This document shows, piece after piece, positions 7,134 through 13,665 of a stretch of 18,830 nt of DNA. The translations under genes were made by a program, and so were the position numbers. Every line of letters starts with the position of its first letter. Position 1 is the stretch's first letter. Under the pieces are notes generated by a model. The model saw only the letters and a program-made list of their open reading frames with translations. It did no database searches and was not told where the DNA came from. This DNA comes from an uncultured Clostridia bacterium (GTDB taxonomy: Bacteria > Bacillota > Clostridia > Lachnospirales > Anaerotignaceae): contig CAMQRG010000020.1 of assembly GCA_947036475.1 (NCBI GenBank), positions 1 to 18,830 of the forward strand. Direction: 5' to 3'.

Positions 7134-7532
7134 GTGGGGCTCTGCCCCGCACACCCTTAAAACCTTGGAGGCTCTGCCTCCAAATTTCCGTAAGCCTTGT
7201 CAGTACTTTGCTTTGCAAAGTCGCCTTCGGCGACCGGACTTCTTTCCGGTACTTATTAGAAAAGGGCTTGACCCAGTGCACCGCCAGGAAAAGGCGGCGG
7301 GCGGAACGCCCGTTTCGCGAAGCGAAATGCTTTGACCAGTGCACCGCCAAGAAAAGGCGGCGGGCGGAACGCCCGTTTCGCGAAGCGAAATGCTTTGACC
7401 TAAACTTTATTGCCAGCCGCATTTCCGTGCGGCCGGCATGGAAGGACTGGAGTTTTCCGCAAAACGCAGTTTTGCGGCGGAAGGGTCAAGGGGGCGCGCC
7501 CCTTACAGGGGTGTTGGGGACTGAGTTCCCAA
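7134..7532 (+). repeat. Intergenic hairpin repeat, copy 2 (between motA and motB)
   Basis: This fills most of the 468-bp gap between motA and motB. Stems in order: GTGGGGC/GCCCCGC (7134-7150), TTGGAGGC/GCCTCCAA (7165-7183), ACTTTGC/GCAAAGT (7205-7221), GTCGCC/GGCGAC (7220-7234), ACCGGA/TCCGGT (7233-7250), two tandem 63-bp units (7275-7400), GCCGCA/TGCGGC (7416-7433), CCGCAAAAC/GTTTTGCGG (7457-7477), AAGGGG/CCCCTT (about 7488-7504) and TTGGGGAC/GTTCCCAA (7514-7532). Many loops are three bases. CTTGACCC (7267-7274) is complementary to GGGTCAAG (7483-7490) and could close the middle part. The last stem is followed by interrupted T-runs and might work as a weak terminator. Confidence 0.88.
7275..7400 (+). 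repeat. Two tandem 63-bp hairpin units inside copy 2
   Basis: 7275-7337 and 7338-7400 are identical except for one base (A/G in the first loop). Each unit holds three stems: CCGCC/GGCGG, GGGCG-GAA-CGCCC and TTTCGC-GAA-GCGAAA, and ends in TTTGACC. The copy at 14.7 kb lacks both units: there, CTTGACCC runs directly into TAAACTTTATTG. The unit is a whole number of codons (21), but no credible gene spans it. Confidence 0.92.
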
Positions 7533-7588
7533 GGTTTTTGGTTTTCAGTTTTGGATTTTTTAACCGCTAGGAACAGGATGTGTGAAAA

Positions 7589-8353
7589 ATGGCAAAACGG
7601 CAAAAAAAGGCTCCGGGCGGCGCCAACTGGATGGATACATACGGTGATATGGTTACGCTGCTTTTGTGTTTCTTCGTACTGTTGTACTCTATGTCAAGCA
7701 TCAGTGAGGAGAAATGGAAAATCATCGTAAAAAGCTTTAACCCGGACGCAATCGAAAGTTCGCAGATTGTAACGACGACAGAGCCGAACGACAATCTGGA
7801 GGACCCTGTGGACGGCAGCCATGACCCGGCAGAGATACAGGAAACGTTTGACGAACTGTACCGTCAGCTGGTACAATATGTAGAGCAGAACAATTACCAG
7901 AACGATATCGAGCTTTCCAAAGGCGATGATTATACGTTCATTACCTTCAGGGACAATGTGTTCTTTGACGGCGAAAGCTACAATATCCGCCCTGAAGGAC
8001 AGCATATACTGGACGGTATCTGTGAGGCTCTAGCGGCGGCAAGCGCATCTATTGATGAGGTGCGTGTGCTGGGGCATACGTCTCAGGCGACACCGGGTGT
8101 ACCGAATGAGCCTGTAAGCGACAGATTCCTTGCGTCTAACCGCGCAACGGAAGTACTGCTTTATATACAGACCAAAAATATTATGGAACCAAGGTGTCTT
8201 GTGGCGGTTTCCTATGGCCAGTTCCGCGCCATCAGCGATGTGGATACGAGAGAGGGCCGCGCAAGGAACAGGCGCGTTGAGCTTCTGATTACACGGAAGG
8301 ACAGCGACGCAAAGAGCCTTGACCAATACTACAAGGAAATTAAATTTGACTAA
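7589..8353 (+). CDS. motB: Flagellar motor stator protein MotB
   Basis: MotB anchors the stator to peptidoglycan and carries the ion-binding aspartate. The 254-residue protein has a short basic N-terminus, then WMDTYGDMVTLLLCFFVLLY; D20 in this segment is at the place of the essential ion-binding Asp. A linker (about 38-115) leads to the OmpA-like peptidoglycan-binding domain, with GHTSQ (162-166), LASNRATEVLLYI and ARNRRVELLI (225-234). ATG 7589 has only a modest ribosome binding site (AGGA at about 7575). Its separation from motA by a structured repeat is unusual. Confidence 0.96.
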   Translation: MAKRQKKAPGGANWMDTYGDMVTLLLCFFVLLYSMSSISEEKWKIIVKSFNPDAIESSQIVTTTEPNDNLEDPVDGSHDPAEIQETFDELYRQLVQYVEQNNYQNDIELSKGDDYTFITFRDNVFFDGESYNIRPEGQHILDGICEALAAASASIDEVRVLGHTSQATPGVPNEPVSDRFLASNRATEVLLYIQTKNIMEPRCLVAVSYGQFRAISDVDTREGRARNRRVELLITRKDSDAKSLDQYYKEIKFD

Positions 8354-8426
8354 ACAGCTTTACTGAACTACAGAATTACAAAGGAAAAAAAGGAAGCGCA
8401 AAATTTGGAAAGGAGGCGAAAGGGGT

Positions 8427-9455
8427 ATGTCTGAAGTATTGACGCAAGCCCAAATTGACGCGCTGCTGAACTCGATGGCAGGCGGAGGCGGCGATGCGGA
8501 GGAATCAGCAGTCGAAAAAAAGGAAGAAATAAAATATAAAAAATACGACTTCTTCAGCCCGAAAAAGTTTACCAGGGATAAGCTGCGGCTGTTAAAGAGC
8601 GTATATGAAACATATTCCCGTGTGGTATCTTCCAGACTGAACAGCGTACTTCGGACAGGGTGCCAGGTGGAAATCTTTGATGTGGAGGAGCAGCGGTATT
8701 ATGAATTTGCCAACTCCCTGCATGAAAGTGATGTAGTGACACTGATTGGAACGGATGTAGGCGACGGGCGAATTGGGGAGCCTGTTATCATGAAGGTTGA
8801 TCCATCAATGATGCTGAGCATGATCGACCATATGCTGGGCAGCACCAGCGACGACGGAGATGACAGCGTAACTTCTTATACTTATACGGACATCGAACTG
8901 CGGATTTATAACGTAATCGTAGGATATATGATTGATGTTATGCCGGACGGCTGGTCCAATTATATAGAGCTGAATTTTGAGCTGGAACGGCTGGAAACAA
9001 ACCCGACCATGATGCAGGAAATCAGCAGGGATGAATCGGTAGCGATTGTTATTTTGGACGTGCAGCTTGGAAATTTGGAAGGGAAAATCAGTATTTGTCT
9101 GCCGGACAGCGTTTTATCGTCTATTTTCAAAATCATGGAGCGGAAATCCTCCAGGGACAGCCTGTCGGAAGAGGAAAAGGAAGAAACATCGAAGATCATT
9201 TACGAGCATCTGAAAAAGACGTCTCTGGAAATGAAAGCCGAGCTTGGCAAATCCGAGCTTTTGCTGCGTGATATTTACAGCCTTCAGGTTGGGGACGTAA
9301 TCAATTTGAACAAAGCAAAAGATTCCGAGGTATACCTGACTGTGGCAGACAAAACCTGTTTCAAGGGCTATCTGGGGACGAATAACAAGAACATGGCCAT
9401 AAAAATAAGCGATGTTTATGATAATACTCCAGTTTCATCGCAAAGGGGAGAGTAG
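8427..9455 (+). CDS. fliM: Flagellar motor switch protein FliM
   Basis: FliM is a C-ring subunit that binds phosphorylated CheY and passes the signal to FliG. The 342-residue protein starts with the CheY-P-binding peptide LTQAQIDALL (residues 5-14), then a Gly/Glu-rich linker, the CheC-like middle domain (about 40-230) and a C-terminal FliN-like (SpoA) domain with VGDVINLNKAKDSEVYL. AAAGGAGG (8409-8416) precedes ATG 8427. fliL, which often sits between motB and fliM in related bacteria, is absent: only 73 bp separate the two genes. fliY follows six bases after the stop, so the two are probably translationally coupled. Confidence 0.96.
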   Translation: MSEVLTQAQIDALLNSMAGGGGDAEESAVEKKEEIKYKKYDFFSPKKFTRDKLRLLKSVYETYSRVVSSRLNSVLRTGCQVEIFDVEEQRYYEFANSLHESDVVTLIGTDVGDGRIGEPVIMKVDPSMMLSMIDHMLGSTSDDGDDSVTSYTYTDIELRIYNVIVGYMIDVMPDGWSNYIELNFELERLETNPTMMQEISRDESVAIVILDVQLGNLEGKISICLPDSVLSSIFKIMERKSSRDSLSEEEKEETSKIIYEHLKKTSLEMKAELGKSELLLRDIYSLQVGDVINLNKAKDSEVYLTVADKTCFKGYLGTNNKNMAIKISDVYDNTPVSSQRGE

Positions 9456-9461
9456 GAAAGA

Positions 9462-11000
9462 ATGGACTCAAAAATATTTAATTCTTTACAGATAGACGCA
9501 ATAGGCGAAATCCTCAATATCAGCCTTGGCGCGTCTGCAACGGCCGTTTCAACGATGCTTAGCAAAAGGACGGATATCACAACGCCCAATGTTTCGGTCG
9601 TTTCTTATGAGGAATTCCAATTCGCGGAAATCGAGCCGGCAATCGGCGTGGAAATCACATACGTAACAGGCCTGAGCGGCAGCAACATTATGCTGCTGAA
9701 AAGAAGCGACGTAAAAACCATCTGCGAGATTCTGATGGGTATGGAAATTCCCGACGAGGAATTTGAACTGAATGAAATGAACCTGAGCGCGGTCTGCGAG
9801 GTTATGAACCAGATGATGGGCGCGTCTTCTACGGCTCTTTCGGAATTTCTGGGCGAGGTTGTTAATATCTCTACGCCTGTGGCGTTTGAGATTCCCGACC
9901 TGTCTTCTTTCAAACAGAAATATTTCGGAAGTACGGAAGAAAAGGTTGTTGCGTACTTCAAGCTGAAGATTGAGGACGCGATTGAAAGCCAGTTCATGAA
10001 CCTGATGTCAATTTCGCTTGCACAGAGGCTGCTTACGGCGTTCGGGCTTGGCTCAGACGATGCGGCAGCCGCAGCTGCGCCGGAATCGGCACCAGCGCCG
10101 GCACCTGAGCCTTCAGGAGGCGGAACGCTGAGCCAGGAAGAAATTGAAAAAATGCTGGCAGGCGGAGCGCCTGACTCTGCGCCGGAACCGGCACCAGCTC
10201 CCGCACCTTCGGGCGGCGGCGGAACACTGAGCCAGGAAGAAATTGAAAAACTGCTTGCGGGCGGTGGAGATTCTGCGCCGGAACCGGCACCAGCTCCCGC
10301 ACCTTCGGGCGGCGGCGGAACGCTCAGCCAGGAGGAAATCGAAAAGATGCTTGCGGGAGGCGTAGCAGAACCAACGCCACAGCCGACGGCACAGCCCAAT
10401 ATGGGAGCGCAGCAGGGTATGCCTCCGATGGGAGCACAGCCGGATATGGGAGCACAGGCCGGTATGGGAATGCCGCCGATGGGTATGTACGGCATGCCGC
10501 CGCAGGGCGCACAGGACGGACAGAACCAGATGATGTATCCGCCTTACGGCATGTATCCGCCGTATGGCATGTACCCGCCTTACGGTATGTATCCGGGAAT
10601 GATGCCGCAGGGCTATGGCGAGGAACCGAAGAAAAAGGAACCGCGCGATCCGAAGGTATTCAATGTGAAGCCGATACAGCCGCCGCAGATGGAGGAAGAT
10701 CCCGAAGAACTGGAGAGGGAAAAGGCGGAAAATCTTTCCCTGATTATGGACGTTCCGCTGGAGGTTTCCGTCGAAATCGGACGGACAAAGCGCAACGTCA
10801 AGGATATTCTGGAGATGACAAGCGGTTCGCTTGTTGTGCTGGATAAGCTGGCGGGTGAAATGGTGGACGTTTACGCAAACGGGCAGTGCATTGCACGAGG
10901 CGATGTTGTAGTAGTAGACGACAGTTTCGGCGTGCGTATTACAGAAATCGTGAAAAATGCAGACCTTCGGCTGGATACGCTGGCGAAGGAAAATAAATAA
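9462..11000 (+). CDS. fliY: Flagellar motor switch phosphatase FliY (CheC-FliN fusion)
   Basis: FliY is the Gram-positive switch protein: a CheC-type CheY-P phosphatase fused to a FliN domain in the C-ring. The phosphatase part (about 1-200) has both active-site motifs, DAIGEILNI (E16, N19) and SAVCEVMNQ (E113, N116). The FliN domain is at about 425-505 (SLIMDVPLEVSVEIG). Between them is a linker of over 200 residues, rich in Pro, Ala, Gly and Met. It holds three LSQEEIEKML/LL motifs (223-232, 256-265, 288-297) that resemble the CheY-binding peptide of FliM, and three YPPYGM repeats. B. subtilis FliY has one such peptide, at the N-terminus; this protein has none there. At 512 residues it is longer than the roughly 380 of B. 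subtilis FliY. cheY follows. Confidence 0.95.
   Translation: MDSKIFNSLQIDAIGEILNISLGASATAVSTMLSKRTDITTPNVSVVSYEEFQFAEIEPAIGVEITYVTGLSGSNIMLLKRSDVKTICEILMGMEIPDEEFELNEMNLSAVCEVMNQMMGASSTALSEFLGEVVNISTPVAFEIPDLSSFKQKYFGSTEEKVVAYFKLKIEDAIESQFMNLMSISLAQRLLTAFGLGSDDAAAAAAPESAPAPAPEPSGGGTLSQEEIEKMLAGGAPDSAPEPAPAPAPSGGGGTLSQEEIEKLLAGGGDSAPEPAPAPAPSGGGGTLSQEEIEKMLAGGVAEPTPQPTAQPNMGAQQGMPPMGAQPDMGAQAGMGMPPMGMYGMPPQGAQDGQNQMMYPPYGMYPPYGMYPPYGMYPGMMPQGYGEEPKKKEPRDPKVFNVKPIQPPQMEEDPEELEREKAENLSLIMDVPLEVSVEIGRTKRNVKDILEMTSGSLVVLDKLAGEMVDVYANGQCIARGDVVVVDDSFGVRITEIVKNADLRLDTLAKENK
10128..10364 (+). repeat. Three CheY-binding-like motif repeats in fliY
   Basis: In-frame repeats of 96-99 bp encode a Pro/Ala spacer and LSQEEIEKML or LSQEEIEKLL. 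The motif codons are at 10128-10157, 10227-10256 and 10323-10352. The second and third units (10173-10268, and from 10269) are nearly identical in DNA through the Pro/Ala part, which suggests recent duplication, while the motif codons differ mainly at synonymous sites. Confidence 0.92.
10536..10589 (+). repeat. YPPYGM 18-bp tandem repeat in fliY
   Basis: Three 18-bp units (10536, 10554, 10572) encode YPPYGM three times, followed by a partial YPG. They lie in the Gly/Met/Pro-rich part of the FliY linker before the FliN domain. The copies differ only at third codon positions, so the peptide is conserved while the DNA drifts. Confidence 0.9.
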
Positions 11001-11102
11001 AGAAACATTCTGGCGCGGGACGGCAACGCTCTGCGGCAGGTTTGCAATATAAAAGCATCGGTACAGTGAAAAAAGATGATACGAAAAGTGAGGTTTTAGC
11101 AA

Positions 11103-11468
11103 ATGGCAAAAATATTATTAGTTGACGACGCGGCTTTTATGAGAATGATGGTAAAGGACACGCTGACGAAAAACGGTTACAGTGCCGACGATATTTTCGA
11201 GGCGGCGGACGGGGCGCAGGCTGTGGAAAAATATAACGAGCTGAAGCCCGATCTGGTAATTATGGACATTACCATGCCGAACATGGACGGTCTGGAAGCA
11301 TTGAAGGCTATCAAAGGCGGCGACCCCAATGCGACAGTTGTTATGTGTTCCGCGATGGGGCAGGAAGCGATGGTTATTGACGCAATCAAATCCGGTGCAA
11401 AAGACTTTATAGTAAAACCTTTCAAACCGGACAGAATACTGAAAGCAGTAAAGGGCATTCTGGGCTGA
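11103..11468 (+). CDS. cheY: Chemotaxis response regulator CheY
   Basis: A stand-alone receiver domain of 121 residues. The acidic pocket is D8 and D9 (VDDAAFMRM), the phosphorylated aspartate is D55 (IMDITMPNMDG), with S83 (MCSAM) and K105 (VKPFKP) completing the active site. No output domain is present. Position right after fliY, whose CheC domain should dephosphorylate CheY-P, indicates the motor-binding CheY. cheA and the other chemotaxis genes are not in the window. GAGG at 11090-11093 lies nine bases before ATG 11103. Confidence 0.95.
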   Translation: MAKILLVDDAAFMRMMVKDTLTKNGYSADDIFEAADGAQAVEKYNELKPDLVIMDITMPNMDGLEALKAIKGGDPNATVVMCSAMGQEAMVIDAIKSGAKDFIVKPFKPDRILKAVKGILG

Positions 11469-11508
11469 TACCCGGCAGAAAAGAGGGATTCCTATTCTTA
11501 CCGACGTT

Positions 11509-11835
11509 TTGCACCTGATCGCGATGATTTTCGCCGTTGCGGTGATATTGTACTTAAGCTACGTTTGCAGCAAAAAGCTGGGCGGAGGCGTTCTGCCCGG
11601 CACAGGCACGTCGAAAAATATCAGGATAATCGAAAAGGCGTTTCTTGGCAGAGAAAAGAGCGTTGTGATTATCCGAGTGGGGCGAAAGGATTACCTTCTG
11701 GGGGTTTCTCAGGAGGGAATACGGCTCTTAAAGGAGCTGGAGGAAGGTCAGATTACTCTGGAGGAACAGGAAGAGCAAAAGAAGCCCCCGCGTTTTTCGG
11801 ATATATTCCGAAACAGGCTGGGCGGCGGGGAATGA
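11509..11835 (+). CDS. fliO: Flagellar biosynthesis protein FliO (FliZ)
   Basis: FliO helps assemble the FliP ring of the export gate. The 108-residue protein has one N-terminal membrane segment (IAMIFAVAVILYLSYV), then KKLGGG and a small cytoplasmic domain with IRIIEKAFLGREKSVVIIRV, a pattern typical of FliO. It lies between cheY and fliP, as expected. The start is uncertain: TTG 11509 has no ribosome binding site at a usable distance and ATG 11524 has none. AGAGGG (11482-11487) is six bases before an in-frame ATT at 11494, which would add five residues and give an N-terminus MLTDVLHLIAMIF. The C-terminus is charged and ends GGGE. Confidence 0.85.
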   Translation: MHLIAMIFAVAVILYLSYVCSKKLGGGVLPGTGTSKNIRIIEKAFLGREKSVVIIRVGRKDYLLGVSQEGIRLLKELEEGQITLEEQEEQKKPPRFSDIFRNRLGGGE

Positions 11836-11880
11836 CCCGCCGGACTGGGGCGCTAAAAGAAGTGTTGGGAGTGTAATTGC

Positions 11881-12540
11881 ATGCAGGACGCTGTAATCAA
11901 TATTAACGGTAATTCCATACAGACGCTGGAAATGATTTTCCTGATGACGGCGATTTCCCTGCTGCCGTTTTTCGTGCTGATGATGACCTGCTTTACGCGG
12001 GTGATTATTGTACTTTCTTTTACGAGGAGTGCGATGGGTGTACAGGCAACGCCGCCAAATGCTGTATTGATTGGAATTGCGCTGTTCCTGACGATGTTCA
12101 TTATGTCACCTGTGATAGATGAAGTGACGGAAGTGGCGTATGTGCCCTACCGGAATGATGAAATCACGCAGTATGAAGCCCTGCAGCGGGCCTCGGTGCC
12201 GATGAAGGAATTTATGCTCCGACAGACGGAGGACGACACGCTGGCGATGTTTGTGGAATATGCACAAATTGACGAATTGCCGGATAACCCTGTGGACCTG
12301 CCTCTGCGGATTGTTGTACCTTCGTTTATCACAACGGAGCTGAAACGTGCGCTTTTGATGGGCTTCTTTATCTATATCCCCTTTGTGCTGATTGATATTG
12401 TGGTATCAAGCACGCTGATGTCGATGGGTATGATTATGCTGCCGCCCGCGATGATGTCTTTGCCGTTTAAGCTGCTGCTTTTTATTACGCTGAACGGCTG
12501 GGATCTGCTGTTCTCAACGCTGATAGAGGGTTTCAATTAG
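11881..12540 (+). CDS. fliP: Flagellar export gate protein FliP
   Basis: FliP forms the pentameric core of the FliPQR export gate in the membrane. The 219-residue protein has membrane segments near 17-45 and 60-80, a hydrophilic periplasmic part (about 85-155) and two C-terminal segments (about 160-215). Recognisable conserved stretches are TRVIIVLSFTRSAMG, PPNAVLIGIALFLT, and MGMIMLPPAMMSLPFK near the end. There is no cleavable signal peptide like that of enteric FliP; the shorter length is usual in Firmicutes. GGGAG sits about ten bases before ATG 11881. fliQ follows after 21 bp. Confidence 0.97.
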   Translation: MQDAVININGNSIQTLEMIFLMTAISLLPFFVLMMTCFTRVIIVLSFTRSAMGVQATPPNAVLIGIALFLTMFIMSPVIDEVTEVAYVPYRNDEITQYEALQRASVPMKEFMLRQTEDDTLAMFVEYAQIDELPDNPVDLPLRIVVPSFITTELKRALLMGFFIYIPFVLIDIVVSSTLMSMGMIMLPPAMMSLPFKLLLFITLNGWDLLFSTLIEGFN

Positions 12541-12561
12541 CGATGCAGGGAGGGATAGGAT

Positions 12562-12816
12562 ATGAATAATGCGGAAGCATTGGATATTTTGAGGGGTGCA
12601 ATACTGGTTGCTGTGAAGCTGAGCGCGCCTGTGCTGATTTTGAGCATGGTAATCGGTATCCTGATTTCCATTTTACAGGCGGCGACGCAGATACACGAAC
12701 AGACGCTGACATTTGTGCCAAAGCTGGTGGCGATTGTTGTGGTGTTCCTTTTGACAGGCTCCTGGATGCTGACAACATTGCAGGAATACACCGTTGAAAT
12801 ACTCAGCCGAATGTAG
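12562..12816 (+). CDS. fliQ: Flagellar export gate protein FliQ
   Basis: FliQ is the small two-helix hairpin protein that packs around FliP in the export gate. The 84-residue product has two membrane segments (about 16-38 and 53-72) and the conserved middle ILQAATQIHEQTLTFVPKL. GGGAGGGATAGG lies immediately upstream of ATG 12562. Flanked by fliP and fliR in the canonical order. Confidence 0.97.
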   Translation: MNNAEALDILRGAILVAVKLSAPVLILSMVIGILISILQAATQIHEQTLTFVPKLVAIVVVFLLTGSWMLTTLQEYTVEILSRM

Positions 12817-12846
12817 GGCTGGAATGCCTGGCAGGGCTGGAATGCC
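12815..12846 (+). repeat. 18-bp tandem duplication after fliQ
   Basis: AGGGCTGGAATGCC occurs at 12815-12828 and 12833-12846, with a period of 18 bp. The first copy overlaps the last two bases of the fliQ stop codon. It sits in the 57-bp gap before fliR and is probably a small slippage duplication without function. Confidence 0.75.
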
Positions 12847-12873
12847 GGCGAAAGGCGGAAGGAAGAACGGGAT

Positions 12874-13647
12874 ATGCTCGATACGGATATGAATATGATG
12901 TTGTTTTCCTTCATAATGATGCGTATGGCGGGGTGTATTCTGATGAACCCGATTTTCGGGCGGACGAATATCCCAATCAGCATAAAAAGCGGCATGATTT
13001 TCACATTTACGCTGCTGGTTTACAGCGTATCTGCCCCAATGGAAATTGAGGTGGACGGAAATGCAATCGGCTATGCCGCACTGCTTTTGAAGGAATTCGC
13101 GGCGGGCTATGTGCTTGGGGCTGTGTTTAATTTTTTCCTGAGCGCGATACTGTACGCCGGCGCTGTTATCGACTATCAGATGGGGCTTTCGATGTCGACG
13201 ATTTACGACGCGCAGAGCAATTCCTCCATATCCATGACCTCCAATCTGCTGAATATGATATTTATCATTTGTTTCCTGACAACAAACGCCCACTTGACGC
13301 TCCTGCGGATTTTTCTTTCCTCTGCGGATATTGTGCCTTATGGTACGATTGCGCTGGGGCCGGAGGCCGCCGCTGCCGCGCTGGCGATGTTTTCACAGTT
13401 TATGTCGCTCATTCTGCGGCTGGCGATGCCGATGCTGGCGGTGCAGCTTTTTGTTGAGGTCGGCGTGGGTATTTTGATGAAGACAATTCCGCAGATCAAT
13501 ATTTTCGTTATCAATATTCAGGCGAAAATACTGATCGGGCTTGTTATATTTTTGATACTGTTTTTCCCGATGGCGGACTTTTTGCTCAGTCTGATCAACA
13601 CACTGATACAGAGCATGTCCGATTTGCTGGGCTCGATGAGAGGATAA
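12874..13647 (+). CDS. fliR: Flagellar export gate protein FliR
   Basis: FliR is the single-copy subunit that completes the FliPQR gate. The 257-residue protein has about six membrane segments, the family N-terminus (MLFSFIMMRMAGCILMNPIF), and the conserved GAVIDYQMGLSMSTIYD-type loop near residues 95-115. GGAAGGAAG precedes ATG 12874. flhB follows after 18 bp; in some clostridia the two are fused, but here they are separate genes. Confidence 0.96.
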   Translation: MLDTDMNMMLFSFIMMRMAGCILMNPIFGRTNIPISIKSGMIFTFTLLVYSVSAPMEIEVDGNAIGYAALLLKEFAAGYVLGAVFNFFLSAILYAGAVIDYQMGLSMSTIYDAQSNSSISMTSNLLNMIFIICFLTTNAHLTLLRIFLSSADIVPYGTIALGPEAAAAALAMFSQFMSLILRLAMPMLAVQLFVEVGVGILMKTIPQINIFVINIQAKILIGLVIFLILFFPMADFLLSLINTLIQSMSDLLGSMRG

Positions 13648-13665
13648 AAAAGGGGGGATTTAACG

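Noticed and set aside
7208..7570. Open frame of 120 codons with two 21-residue repeats between motA and motB
   Set aside because: It consists entirely of the hairpin repeat, starts inside a stem, has no ribosome binding site and has an Arg/Cys-rich composition unlike the neighbouring genes. The repetition follows from the 63-bp DNA unit.
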